Positions 1-11,137 of a DNA stretch of 64,000 bases are shown here, one piece after another. Under the pieces are notes generated by a model that saw only the letters and a list, made by a program, of their open reading frames with translations, ran no database searches and had not been told where the DNA came from. The first letter of the stretch is position 1. Every line of letters begins with the position of its first letter. The position numbers and the translations under genes are program-made. This DNA comes from CAWKGC01 sp963849005 (GTDB lineage Bacteria; Pseudomonadota; Gammaproteobacteria; Burkholderiales; Usitatibacteraceae): positions 388,365 through 452,364 of the forward strand of contig CAWKGC010000022.1 in NCBI GenBank assembly GCA_963849005.1. The letters are read 5' to 3'.

Positions 1-2
1 GC

Positions 3-770
3 ACCTACATCAAGGAGCCGCCCTTCTTCACGATCCCCAAAGAGGCGCCGCCCGTGCAGCCCATCCAGGGTGCGCGGGTGCTGGCCATGATGGCCGACAG
101 CACCACCACCGACCACATCAGCCCGGCGGGCGACATCGCCAAGGGCAGCCCGGCGGCCAAGTATCTGGAAGAGCGGGGTGTGCCGCGCTCCGAGTGGAAC
201 TCCTACGGCAGCCGCCGGGGCAACCACGAGGTGATGATGCGCGGCACCTACGCCAACATCCGCATCAAGAACCAGATGCTGCCGGGCGTGGAAGGCGGCG
301 TGACCAAGTACATCCCCGGCGATGAGGTGCTGCCCATCTGGGAGGCGGCGGAGAAGTACCAGCAGGACGGCACGCCGCTCATCGTGCTGGCGGGCAAGGA
401 ATACGGCACCGGCTCCAGCCGCGACTGGGCGGCCAAGGGCGTGCAACTCCAGGGCGTGCGGGCCGTCATCGCGGAGAGCTTCGAGCGCATCCACCGCTCC
501 AACCTGGTGGGGATGGGCGTCCTGCCCCTGCAATTCCTGCCTGGCGAGAGCGCCAAGAGCCTGGGGCTGACTGGCTACGAAATCTTCGACATCCTGGGGC
601 TGGACGACGCCATGACGCCGCGCCAGCACTACCAGGTGCGCGCGACCAAAGCCGACGGCAGCGTAGTTGCGTTCGAGGTGATGAGCCGGGTGGACACGCC
701 GGTGGAAGTGAACTATTACAAGAACGGCGGCATCCTGCAGACGGTGCTGCGGCGAATGGCGGCGGGGTGA
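3..770 (+). CDS. acnA: Aconitate hydratase, C-terminal part (partial)
   Basis: This is the 3' end of a cytoplasmic aconitase of the AcnA type, the TCA-cycle enzyme that interconverts citrate and isocitrate. The frame is open from the window edge, beginning with the typical TYIKEPPFF segment, so the gene starts upstream. The visible ~255 residues are the swivel domain. Landmarks are the ADSTTTDHISPAG segment and the substrate-binding GTGSSRDWAAKG loop, followed by SNLVGMGVLPLQF. The iron-sulfur cysteines would lie upstream of the window. The frame is uninterrupted, unlike many genes here. The gene ends at TGA 768-770, followed by a second in-line stop. Confidence 0.95.
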   Translation, partial: TYIKEPPFFTIPKEAPPVQPIQGARVLAMMADSTTTDHISPAGDIAKGSPAAKYLEERGVPRSEWNSYGSRRGNHEVMMRGTYANIRIKNQMLPGVEGGVTKYIPGDEVLPIWEAAEKYQQDGTPLIVLAGKEYGTGSSRDWAAKGVQLQGVRAVIAESFERIHRSNLVGMGVLPLQFLPGESAKSLGLTGYEIFDILGLDDAMTPRQHYQVRATKADGSVVAFEVMSRVDTPVEVNYYKNGGILQTVLRRMAAG

Positions 771-1000
771 TAGCGTGGCGGAGGTGACATGGTGACAGGC
801 AGACCGGAGTGCGCAGCGTGCGCTTTTCTGTGCACAATTCAGTTCGTCGACCCGCGACAGGTGGTCAATGTAGCTCGCCTGTGACATGGAGGCATATGAC
901 GCGCCAACGAGTGAGACCAATGCCATGCCCTCGTCGCCTCTCTGCCTTCCTGTACAGCATTCACGGAAGTGCGCTGCACGCGGGACATGCAGCGGTGTCG
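771..1000. other. Intergenic region between convergent acnA and glycosyltransferase A
   Basis: I see no credible gene here. A weak hairpin (GCGCA 811-815, TGCGC 819-823) followed by TTTT at 824-827 could be a short terminator for acnA, but the stem is only five base pairs. Nothing else is recognisable. Confidence 0.4.
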
Positions 1001-3386
1001 CTAAGGCTGCGTGAATCCACTCGTATCAAGCCGTGATCCGATCGGCATTGTCTGCTGTGCCAGCCGCTCGCCTGTACTGGTTGGTACAGCCCGACGCGGA
1101 GGGTATAGTCGCCGGGCGCCAACGGTCGCGGGCAACACCAGAGTGTAGCTCCTCCTCAACCCGTTCCCCAGCCTCCCAAGCTGAAGTCGGATAGAACTCG
1201 CCGCCCAGGGCGCGGTCACTTTGGGCGACCACCGCGCCGTCAGGTCCCACGAGATGTACGAAAACCGTGTAATCCGCGCTCGACCGGCGTCAGCAGCCTG
1301 CCAGACCAGGCGCAAGTTCAGCGGCGCACCTGGCGTCAGCGTCGCGGGCAGGGCATCATGGCCCACGAGCGCAAGACCGTCTTGCCAGGCCGCGTCGACT
1401 GGCACCGCAGGCGCGGCTGGCGGCTCGCCAATCGTGAACCAGTCCAGCGCCAGCGGCTCGCCCACTGGCTGGCTGGTCTCTACGTCATAGACGACCAGCT
1501 CCAGCCGATACCGGCCGGACGCCAGATCCGCCGGCAGGGACAAGACTCTTGGGATCGGGCAGCGGCGTGGCAAAGAAGAGATTGGTCGGCAGAATGCCGC
1601 CGCGCCGGGGGGCCATCGGCCTGGGCAACTCGGCTCCCGTCCTCCGCAACGACCCGCAGCGAGGTGTTGAGCTGGCGGTCGATGGGCTCGGCGCCCTGCC
1701 AGACCAGGTTCACGGCCAGCTCCTGGCCCGGCGCAGCCGGCGTGCGCTGCCAGCGCGTCAAGGCCAGGGGCCCAAAACGGGCAGGCGGGTCGAGCGTCAA
1801 CGTCCACCGTATAGTTTGGCTGCGGGCGCAAGCCTGTGGCCAGCAGCGCCAGGACGCCCCGCTCTTCGTAGACGCTGTCGAAGTTCTCGATCACCGTGCG
1901 CAGGAAGTCGGCGTCGTAGCGGGTGGCCAGGCGGAAGCCGTCGGTGATGAGCCAGACCCGGGGCGCAGCCTGGAGCACGGTGCGCAGTTCCCCGGCGTCT
2001 TTGAGCAACCTGGCCCCCGACCAGCGGTCCACCAGCACCCCAGCTTTGGGCACGACGAATTCCTCATACATGACCTGGGCGGCATAGTAGTCGCAGGGGC
2101 CAAGCACCAGGGCGCAGGCGGGCGGTTGGGGCGACATGGTGACATCGCCGGGCTGGCGCTGGGCGGCGACGTAGGCGAGCACACGGTCGTAGCCCTCCAC
2201 CTGGCGGGTGAGCACGGCCTGAGCTGGCTGCCAGAGCGGCAGGACGAAGAGCAGACCCAACGCCACGGTGACGGCCATACGCACCACAGGACGCTGGAAA
2301 CGGTCCGCCAGCCAGACGGCGCCAGCCGCGCCGGTCAACAGCAGACAGGGCTGGACGAAAAACAGATAGCGGGCATCGCGCCACTGGCCGCCCACCAGCG
2401 TCAGGATGAAACCGAGGACAAAAATAAACTGCAAGGCGAAAAAGAGCGTCGCCTGGTGAAATGCGTCCAGATTCCAGCAGCCGCCAGCGCCTGCGGGCAA
2501 GGGCGACCAGCGCTGCGCCGACGGCCAGGAGCGCGCCCAACGTCCATGGCAGCCGTGCCGGCGCGATGAAGAGCTCGGCGTAGGCGGCCCAGGCCGTGGG
2601 CAGGTCGAAGATCAGGCCGACATAGGGACGTTCCGCCTGGATCGTCTCGAAGAAGCCGGGCTGGCCGACGATCTCGATGGCGTAGCGCACGGCCATGGCG
2701 CCCAGGCAAACCAGGTGGGCGATGAGCACCGGCGGTTGGCGCAGGTAGCGCCAGCCGCGCCAGAGCAGCGTCGCCAGCAGGATGGGCGGGTAGAGGAGGA
2801 TGGTCTGTTCTTGGGAGAAGAGGGCCAGGGTGAAGAGAGCGGCAAAGAGAGCGTAGAGGCGTGGGGATGGTTTGTCATTGACAATTGACAATTGACTATT
2901 AACAATTAACAATTCTGAATTGTCAATTGTTAATTGTTGATTGTTAATTGTTAATTTGGGGCCCTGGGCCGCATGGCAACATAGGCAACCCACAAGCATA
3001 AGCAAGACCAAAAACTGCAATTGCGCGTAAAAGCGGGCGCGGCTGCTCCAGATGATGGCCTCGGGCAGGAGCGCCAGGCCCAGGGCGGCCAGCCAGCCGA
3101 CCCGCCCATTCCAGCCCCGGCGCCCGACCCACCAGATGCTCCCGATGGTGGCGAGGCCGAAGCAGACGCTGAGCAGCCGGCCCGTCGTGTAGCTGAGCCC
3201 GCCGAACGCGGCGACGGCGGCAGTCAGATAGGAGGCCAGCAGGCCACGCGTGTAGAGCACCCCGCTGGGCATGAGCGGCGCGCCGGTGGCCAGCACTCGT
3301 TTGGCGGCCCACAGGGTGGTGAACTCATCTACGTAGAGGCTGATGGTCTGGACATACTGCCAGCGCAGCCAGAAGGCGAGCGCCAA
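1001..3386 (-). CDS. ArnT/GT39-like membrane glycosyltransferase A (frameshifted)
   Basis: This is a polytopic membrane protein of the GT-C fold (ArnT/PMT, GT39-like), expected to transfer a sugar from a polyprenyl-phosphate donor on the outer face of the membrane. The N-terminus has a first helix followed by the acidic SLYVDEFTT loop typical of these enzymes, then many hydrophobic segments. The C-terminal third is extracytoplasmic and beta-rich, with pieces such as GPDGAVVAQSD and YPTSAWEAGE that recur in the neighbouring genes. The reading frame breaks near 2480, 1800, 1560 and 1250, yet protein-like sequence continues on each side. A TTG at 3386 opens the longest frame, but hydrophobic sequence continues about 40 nt upstream, so the start is uncertain. 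An AT-rich repeat is inserted in frame at 2875-2957. Confidence 0.75.
2875..2957. repeat. AATTGTTAATTG-type short repeat inside glycosyltransferase A
   Basis: About 83 bp of iterated CAATTGACAATTG and TTAATTGTTAATTG units, partly inverted around 2916. It is strikingly AT-rich within a GC-rich gene. On the minus strand it reads through in frame as LTINNQQLTIDNSELL and similar, adding about 27 residues to a loop between hydrophobic segments. A related stretch (gagaattgacagttgtcgat) occurs near 3734. Confidence 0.85.
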
Positions 3387-3430
3387 GACCAGCGCCAGGC
3401 CGAGGCCAGCCCCAAGCAGGCTCCTTTGTG

Positions 3431-3818
3431 AAACGAAGGCGCGTCACGTTTACACACGCTCCCAGGCAAGGGCGCATTGTCGGCGGCCAACCAGCGCGCT
3501 CATGGTCGACAGGCGCGCCAGTATGGGGCGGATCAGGCGATTGATCAACACGAGGGCGGCGGCGTGGAGGCTGCCCAATATGGCGGTTGCCACAATGAAA
3601 GGTAGGGTCAGGCCGACGCACAAATGAGATCGCTGGCCAGGCGGCAGCAATACAACCATGGGCGCCAGTATATGCGCAAAGATAGAGGGTGGTCAATTCT
3701 ACCGCTCAGAACGCAAGCGACAAAATCAGCCATGAGAATTGACAGTTGTCGATTGTAGATGCGACAATGATCGCTATGATCACGATCAGCGACATGCGCG
3801 ACCGGGGAAATCGGCGCC
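3431..3818. other. Divergent intergenic region with a weak minus-strand ORF
   Basis: This stretch lies between glycosyltransferase A (minus) and B (plus) and should hold both promoters. A minus-strand frame at 3450-3659 encodes a 69-residue hydrophobic peptide (LTLPFIVATAILGSLHAAAL). It could be the displaced N-terminus of glycosyltransferase A after another frameshift. I cannot support it as an independent gene. A fragment of the AATTG-type repeat lies at about 3733-3755. Confidence 0.4.
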
Positions 3819-6471
3819 TTGATCAATTGGGCAGCGTGGCAGTCTGCTCGCTCCAGCAAATCATTGCGACTTCGGGTGAGAGGCTTGACTGAGCTTGCTC
3901 CTTCGGCTGGAACGGCTCCAGCACCAGTCAAACCTGTCGTTGTGTGGTTGCGGCGTTTGGCCCCACTCGCTGTTGTGCTCGCTTGTGGCGGCCGTTTTTC
4001 GTCTCTATCTGCTGGACAGCCTGCCGCCGGGGCTCTACTACGATGAAGCCTTCAACGGGGCCGACGTCCGCTCAATCCTGAGCGGCGAGAGTCTTCCCCT
4101 CTTCTTGGCCGGCAACTACGGCCGTGAGCCCCTGTTCATCTATCTGCAGGCGTTGTCGTGGCGGCGCTTGGGTATTCTGCCTATGCCTTGCGGCTGACGT
4201 CGGCGCTCGATTGGCATTGTGACGGTAGGCGTCGTCTATTGGGGCGCCATGGAATCTCTGGCAGGTTTCTGCCCAGGCAAGGTCAGGCAGCCGACCCAAG
4301 CGACCTGCGCAGCGAGTCCAGATCGGCTGCAGTGGGTGGCCTTCGTGGCCGCCGCCGGGCTGGCCGTGTTGTACTGGCATGTCAGCGTGAGTCGCATAGG
4401 GTTGCGCGCGATCTTGCTGCCGCCGGTCAGCATCCTGGCCATGGTGTTTTTCTGGCGCGGTTGGTGCACTGAGCGCCGGCGCGACTTTCTCTGGGCCGGG
4501 TTTTGGTTTGGGCTGGCCATGTACACCTATTCGGCCGCCCGCTTTCTGCCGGTGGTGCTGGCCCTGTTTATCGCCGTCGAATGGTTGCTCTGGGGGGTGC
4601 GCCGGCTGCAGCGGCAAACCAGGCGGGCAGCTTGCGCCTGCGTGGTTTGCTGTGGATGGTCGGCGGCCGGGACCCTGGTCATTCTGCCGCTGCTGGTGAC
4701 CTTGGCGCTGCAACCCGGACCTGTCACGCCTGCGGCTGGCGGGGGTGTCGGTCTTTACGGCGCCGGATGACGGCGTGTTGCCCAAAGATGCCTGGGGACG
4801 CCTGGTCTTCACGGTGATCTGCACCCTGGCCAGCTTCTATACGAGCTGGCGACTTCAACCCGCGCCATAATCTGCCCTATCGTCCCGTGCACGATCCGTT
4901 GCTTGGCAATCCTCTTTACCGTGGGCTGGGTCGGCGCCTGGTGGCAGATCCGGCAGGCGCGCCATCGGCTGCTTCTGTATCTGGTTTGCCGTCATGGCTG
5001 CTGCCCGTCGTGTTGAGCGTTCCGGTGCCACACGCTTTGCGTGGGATTGGCATGCTGCCGCCGCTCGTGTTGTTCTACGGTGTGGCCGCCGACACGATCT
5101 GGCGGCTGCTGCGCAGCGCCCGCGCTGCGCTTGGTCGGTGGCGTGCTGGTGGTGGCGGTGCTGATTTTCAGCGCAGTGAGCACCGCCCGGGACTACTTTG
5201 GCGCGTGGGCGCGCCACCCGGAATTGGGCATCGCCTTCGATCAGGACCTGCAGGCCGCGGCCACCTATGTGCAGCAGCATTGGCCGAAGTGAAGGCCGGC
5301 AAGCCCATTGTTCTGACCCGCCGTCTGTTCCTGTCGCCGCAGATGCGGTTTGCCGTCGGCGACTTGCCCTGGCAGCCAGCCGACAGGACAGTCGTATACC
5401 GGTAGCCGGGGAAGACGCGAGTATCTGGCCGAGAACGACGCCGATCCGAACCAGGCAGCCTTTTTGTTCCATGCTGCCGATGGGGAGGTCATGGTGACGC
5501 TGCTCGAAGAACTCCCCCCGTGGCTGGCGCACCGGACGAAGTGCTGCGTTTCGCCGCTGCAGCGACCGGCGTGGTCGACGGTCAGCATTCACAATCGACC
5601 GAAAACCTGACCGTGACCGGCCCATACGATTCGCTATCCGATGGAAGCCCAGTTTGCCAATGGCCTGCGCTTTCTTGGCTACGACATGCGCCCGCTGGGC
5701 GATGACGCGCCCCTGGCGCCGAGCGACTACGAACTCATCACCTACTGGGAGAAGACTGCCAGGCGCCGGGCCACTCAACGAAGGGCTGGCCTATCTGTTT
5801 ACCCACCTGGTCTACCCGACCGGCCAGTCCCAGCGCAATGGTCCGCTGGGCCGTTCCCCGGTGACCCTGCCGCTTTATCCGATTTCACTTTGGCGCCCGG
5901 GCGAAGTGATCGATGATCGGCGCCTGATCTCGGTGCCGCCAGACGCCAAGCGGCAAGGCATTTTTTGAGATCGGTCTGTTCAATCCGCTCCTCGGCGCAG
6001 GGCTCGAACGGGTCTCGATCTGGACGATCAGGGCAACGCCGTTGCCGACCAAATCCAGTTTGGCGTTGTGCCGCTGCGCATGGAGACGCCCCAGCAGGAT
6101 TTGAGCCACCTCGAGCCGCTGGGCGCGGTGTTTGAACAGCGGGCGCGCTCGAAGGCTGGCAAGCAGACTTTGACCCCACGCAGCCTGACGTGCTGCACGT
6201 GAACTTGGGCTGGCGTGCGCTGGAGCGGATGCCTACGGACTACACGGTCTTTATTCACCTGCTGGACAGCGCCGGCAACATTCTGGCCCAGGCCGATCTG
6301 CCGCCTGGAGGGCAGGAAAACCCGACCACACGGTGGTTGCCTGACGAGACCGTGCTCACCACAGCCCAATTGACTTTGCCGCCCGGCGCACGCGAACAGG
6401 CGCAGGCGCTGCGGATTGGGCTTTATGAGCCGGTCAGTGGTCGCCAGTTGGCGATCACGACGCACGGCTAG
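3819..6471 (+). CDS. ArnT/GT39-like membrane glycosyltransferase B (heavily frameshifted)
   Basis: A GT-C type membrane glycosyltransferase. The N-terminal frame gives VVVWLRRLAPLAVVLA, then shifts to a second frame with VAAVFRLYLLDSLPPGLYYD. That is followed by EAFNG and REPLFIYLQA, the acidic first loop and aromatic segment typical of ArnT-like enzymes. Hydrophobic helices follow in pieces (AGFWFGLAMYTYSAARFLP near 4500; LVVAVLIFSAVSTARDYFGAW near 5150 after another shift). The C-terminal module at 6190-6471 contains MPTDYTVFIHLLDSAGN, LAQADLPPGG and LRIGLYEPVSG, the same module seen in the other genes of this array. At least six frameshifts break the gene. The start is taken as TTG 3819 but is uncertain. 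The end is the TAG at 6471. Confidence 0.65.
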
Positions 6472-6562
6472 TGCAGCGGCCAAGCCGGGCGACACCTACG
6501 TCCTCGTGCCCCTTGCCGAGCCTGGTGCAGCCGTGAGTGCTCTGTCGGTAGGGTTCTGAGCC

Positions 6563-9500
6563 ATGCAATCGATCAAGTTGGAGCATCTTACACGGCTTTG
6601 GCGTGACCCGCGCCGCTTGCGCTGGCTGCTCATGGCAGCCATCCCGCTTGTTGTCGATCCCAGCCTGGTGGCCGCTGACCACTGCCGGCTTCCCCAAGAC
6701 CCACGACGCATCCGTTCATTTGATGCGCTTGTTCCTGGTGGATGAGCAATTGCAGCGGGCGCCTGGTTTCCCCGGTGGCTGCCCGACCTGTTTCTCGGCT
6801 ATGGCTATCCGGTTCTGAATTTCTACGCGCCGTCTATCTACTACGTGGCCGAGCTGTTGCAGGGCTTTGGCATCGACTTTCTGCCCGCATTTGCCATCAT
6901 GGTTGCCCTGGCCGTCATGGTGGCTGGCTGGGGCATGTACCTGTTGGCGGCCAGCATCTTTGCGAACAAAGCTGACCGGCGCGGGGAATGGGCGGGGCTG
7001 GCGGCTGCCGTCGCTTACATGTACGCGCCCTACTTGCTCGTCAATGCCTACACCCGCGGCGCCCTGGCCGAGTTGATGGCCCAGGCGCTGTTGCCCTTTG
7101 TCTTTTGGGCAACCTACCGCACCATGGTCGCCCAGCGGCCGCTGCGCTATGCGGTGATCATGACGCTGACGATCGCGGCGCTTGGCGCTGACCCACAACA
7201 TCACACTGCTTTTTTTGCCGGCCCTGTTGATCACCTATGTGCTCGTCATTGCCTGGCAGCAGCAGCGGCAGTCCGGGCTGCGGAAGGAACGGTTGCTCTG
7301 GATTGTCGGTGCAGGCGCTGCGGCCATGGTGATCACCGCGTTTTTCTGGCTGCCCGTACTGTTGGAGCGCCAGGTATCTTGGCCCATCCACGTTCGACAT
7401 TGGGAAGGAACTGTCGATCCACATCTGGTCATCATGGCGCAAATTCCTGGAGACCAACTGGCCGTATGACCATCAGCGGAGCGACATTCCGTTTCGCCTC
7501 GGCCTTGCCCAATTCGCTTTGGGCATGGTCGGCCTGGTGGTCACGGGGCGGCGCAGCCCGTTATGGTGGTACTGGGTCGTCTGGGGCGCAATCTGCATTC
7601 TTGGGGATCACGCCACTGGCAGTTCCCTTGTGGAAAACATCCTCCTATCTGCAGCTTGCCCAATTCCCATGGCGGCTGTTGACCGTCATCTGCCTCTCCT
7701 TTGCCATCGTGACCGGTGGGATTGTGACCGCTTTCAACCGGCGCTGGCTGCAAATCGGGACAGCGGCGGCGATCGTCGGTCATCATGATCGTGGGCAACC
7801 TCCCCCACCGCGACCCGTACAACGGCTCCGTCTATGCGGATGTAGAGGTGAACCCTGCCGTCATCGCCCGCTACGAGAGCGTGCGCGGCGCGTTCGGCGC
7901 CGGCTGGCATCGGGAGTTTCTGCCCCGTTGGGCTGAAGCCATTCGACGAAGAGTACACCAGCTATCCTGACGACGCCGCCCCGGAGATGCAGGTGCGGCT
8001 GGTGGACGTCGCCCCCACGGCCATCACGGTCGCGACCGACAGTCCGGTCGGTGGTGCATTGCGGCTCAATCAGTTCTACTTCCCAGGCTGGGAAGCGCAG
8101 TTGGATGGTGTACAGCAGCTTGCGGTGGAGCCATCGACGAATCGGGGCGTGGTGACAGTCCAGGTGCCTGCCGGCGCTCATACCGTGCGTTTTGCCTGGG
8201 GCGAATCGACCGTCCAGCGGGTGGCCGAATGGATTACGATCCTTGGCCTCCTGGGCATTGCAGTTGCACTGTGGCTGCGCCGGCTGCGTTGGCTGGCAGG
8301 CGCAGCGCTGGTGGCTGGTGTGGTTGCCGCCGTGATCCTGCTCAAAACGCCGACCGCAGCGAGCACGCCTTTTGTGGCCGCCGACGTGGAAGTGGCGCCC
8401 GGTCTGCGCCTGCTTGGCTATCGCGTCGAACAGAGCGCAGGGGGACGCCAGCTCATCGTCACGCCCGTATTGGCACAGTCACGGCGCCGCTCCCGGACAT
8501 GCGCCTCCGGTGGAGCCTTCTGGATGAAGCAGGCCAGGAGCAAAGCTCAGCGGAGACGACGGCCTACTACGACGCATTGCCTTTCCCAACCCTGGCGCCT
8601 GGCTCCATCGTCCGCGACGGTTATCGGCTGGAATTGCCCTGGAGCCAACCCGCCCGCAGCTACACGCTGCAGGTCCACCCATTTGGGGACGATGGGGAGG
8701 TGGCGGCGGCCACAACGGTGGGCAGCGTCGATGTCGAGCCAACCCCCAATATCACGCCGCTCCATCTGCTCCTCACCGATCTCCAAAGCGGCGATCAGGC
8801 CTGGTTGGATGGCTACACGCTCACGATCAATGGCGCGCCAGTGACTCCGCCAGCAGATGGGTCGCCGGCAAACCCGCCGGTGGTGCGGCCTGGCGACGAA
8901 GTGAGCTATGTGCTCTACTGGCGTGCCAATGGGCAGATGTCAGAAGACTACCACAGCTTTATGCACGTGGTGGATACGCAGCGGCAGACGCTTGTTTCGC
9001 TGGACAAAGTGCCAGGCACCGAAATCTCACGCCCGATCCTGTGGGACAGCTTTCATACGGAGCGAGACACCTTTGCTTTCCACGGCCCCGACAACGCCGT
9101 CGGTGGTTTATACTATCCACGGATTGGGTTGTATGATTTCAGCGACCTGGATCGATTTCAGATCCAGAGCCAGGATGGGGTTGAGATCGGGGATGGCTTC
9201 GACATGCCGCCGCTGAAGATCGTGAACTCCGTGCAAGCTCGCCCACAGAAAAAATGACGGCTCACTACGGCGATTTTGCCGAGTTGTTGGGCTACGACCT
9301 GCTCACGCCAGGAGAAACCTTGCACCCCGGCGATGCGCTGACGTTGACCGTCTATTATCGCAGCACAGCGCCGACGCCTGTCGACTACACCCAGTTCTTC
9401 CAATTGTACGCTCCAGGGTTGGGGATGGCCGCGCAACTGGACCAACCGCCGTTGGCTGGCGGCAATCCGACTTCCACCTGGACGAACGGGGAAGTCATCG

Positions 9501-9682
9501 CCGACCGGGTCGTGCTGAAGGTGCAACCAGATGCCGCGTCGGGACTCTATACGCTCAACACCGGCTTCTACAATCCCAACGAAGGCGGTGCGCGGATAGG
9601 TGTGAGCATGGCCGACGGGACACGGTATGCAGACGATCAAGTGCCGTTGTTTCAGGTGCAAATTGAACCAGCGCAAAGGTAA
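6563..9682 (+). CDS. PTPS-related polytopic membrane protein with C-terminal beta modules (frameshifted)
   Basis: The N-terminal half resembles the membrane family annotated as 6-pyruvoyl-tetrahydropterin-synthase-related (PF10131). The diagnostic segment is GYGYPVLNFYAPSIYYVAEL (in two frames near 6800), then a series of helices (AGLAAAVAYMYAPYLLVNAY, ALTHNITLLFLPALLITYV). This family is GT-C-like and of uncertain biochemical role. The second half is extracytoplasmic: FYFPGWEAQLDG near 8070, then repeats of the array's beta module (GYDLLTPGETLHPGD, TPVDYTQFFQLYAPG). Frames change near 6680, 6770, 7185, 7480, 7790, 7950 and 8480. The last break, in CAGAAAAAATGA at 9254-9257, sits in an A6 run. 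There the stop overlaps a new ATG that continues the same module, so I treat 9254-9682 as the same gene. Start ATG 6563. Confidence 0.65.
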
Positions 9683-9696
9683 GGTGGTGGACCTTT

Positions 9697-11121
9697 ATGC
9701 CGGACATCGATGAGGGCCGGAGTGCAAATCCGTCAGTGCGCAAGACAGGTGGGCCGGGGTTAGCAGCGGTCAGGCTGCTGGCCATCGTGCTGTCGGTTCT
9801 CGCGATGACTGTCGCTTGGCTATTTCTATTGAACTGGGCCAATTTCGCCTCGCCGCCACAACAGGTTGCCCATGCTCAGGAGCATGTTGTTGGGGTCACG
9901 TCCCCATTGGCGCCCCCGGTAAGGGAACTGACCAATGACGTGACCGTAGTCATTACAGCCCAACAACTCTTCACAGCGTACCTGCCGCTGCTGTACAAAC
10001 CCATGGTATTGTATCTGCCCCTGCTCGAGGTAACGTCCGGCTTTGTCACTGAAACGCCGGCTGATGGTGCCCAGAACCAGAGTCCGAATACCTTCCTGGC
10101 GTGGCGCTGGGAACATCAGGATGCAGGACAGGCGCGCTACACGCTGTTTTTGGAAGAAAACGACCCAAACCCGGACGCTATCGTAGCCCAAAATCTGGTG
10201 CGCACCCTGTTTGCGCCTGCCCCCCTGGCGCTGAACTCGACCTACTACTGGCAAGTGGAGACGTTGGATGCCCAGGGGCGACTGGTGCGCGGGCCGGTTT
10301 GGAGCTTTCGCACCGAAGGTATGGTCGCGTCGCCACAGGTTGGCGTCATGGTGCCAGTGCCGGCCGGCGAATTTCTCATGGGCTGCGACCTTGCCAACAG
10401 AGGGAGGTACAACTGCGAAGCGCGAGAATTCCCACTGCACCATGTCTGGCTCGACGCGTATGAAATCGACAAGTACGAAGTAACGAATGGTGAATACCGT
10501 GCCTGTGTCAGTGCCGGCGTTTGCCGGCGGCCGCTCAAGTTCAGTTCGAACCAGCACGCCAACTATTACGCAAATCCGGCCTTTCGGGACTATCCTGTGC
10601 TCTATGTATCCTGGTGGAATGCGCAAGACTATTGTGGTTGGGCGGGCAAGCGGCTGCCAACGGAGGCCGAATGGGAAAAGGCAGCGCGCGGTCCCGTCGA
10701 CACCCGTATCTTTCCCTGGGGCAATCAATTTACGCCAGATTGCACCCATGCCAACCGTGCCGCAGACTTGAGCTATGGGGCCATCTGTACTGAAGACACA
10801 ACCAGGGTGGGTTCATTCCCGCTGGGATCCAGCCCCTACGGCGCCTTGGACATGAGCGGCAACGTCTTTGAATGGGTGACTGACTACTTCAACCAGACCT
10901 ACTATCAGCGTTCACCGTACCGTAATCCGGTCAACACTGTGCTGTGGCCTGAGTTGTTGTTTGTCATTCGCGGCGGCAGTTATCGGGACAATATGCAGTA
11001 TCTGCGTACATCGCATCGGCACTTTGGTCACTGGGGGCCGACGAACCCGAACGAGGACGTGCCCTATTATCGCAGCAGCCGGCTCGGCTTTCGGTGTGCA
11101 CGTTCGTTGCCAACCCCCTAG
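9697..11121 (+). CDS. Membrane-anchored SUMF1/formylglycine-generating-enzyme-fold protein
   Basis: An intact 474-residue protein. A hydrophobic signal-anchor spans residues ~22-46. A fibronectin-like region follows at ~110-210 (ETPADGAQNQSPNTFLAW, STYYWQVETLDAQG). The SUMF1/FGE-sulfatase domain covers ~217-472, marked by VPVPAGEFLMGCD, EVTNGEYRAC, KRLPTEAEWEKAARG, GNVFEWVTDYF, VIRGGSYRDN and a terminal LGFRCAR. True formylglycine-generating enzymes carry a cysteine pair just after the GGSY motif; here that stretch is GGSYRDNMQYLRTSH, with no cysteine. Oxidase activity is therefore unlikely and a structural or binding role is more plausible. A good ribosome site (AAGGTGGTGG) precedes ATG 9697. 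The gene lies between glycosyltransferase genes in the same orientation, suggesting a shared transcript. Confidence 0.88.
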   Translation: MPDIDEGRSANPSVRKTGGPGLAAVRLLAIVLSVLAMTVAWLFLLNWANFASPPQQVAHAQEHVVGVTSPLAPPVRELTNDVTVVITAQQLFTAYLPLLYKPMVLYLPLLEVTSGFVTETPADGAQNQSPNTFLAWRWEHQDAGQARYTLFLEENDPNPDAIVAQNLVRTLFAPAPLALNSTYYWQVETLDAQGRLVRGPVWSFRTEGMVASPQVGVMVPVPAGEFLMGCDLANRGRYNCEAREFPLHHVWLDAYEIDKYEVTNGEYRACVSAGVCRRPLKFSSNQHANYYANPAFRDYPVLYVSWWNAQDYCGWAGKRLPTEAEWEKAARGPVDTRIFPWGNQFTPDCTHANRAADLSYGAICTEDTTRVGSFPLGSSPYGALDMSGNVFEWVTDYFNQTYYQRSPYRNPVNTVLWPELLFVIRGGSYRDNMQYLRTSHRHFGHWGPTNPNEDVPYYRSSRLGFRCARSLPTP

Positions 11122-11137
11122 AACAAAAGGATAATGG

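Noticed and set aside
1358..2569. 403-residue plus-strand open frame
   Set aside because: Antisense of glycosyltransferase A, which has clear membrane and module signatures on the minus strand.
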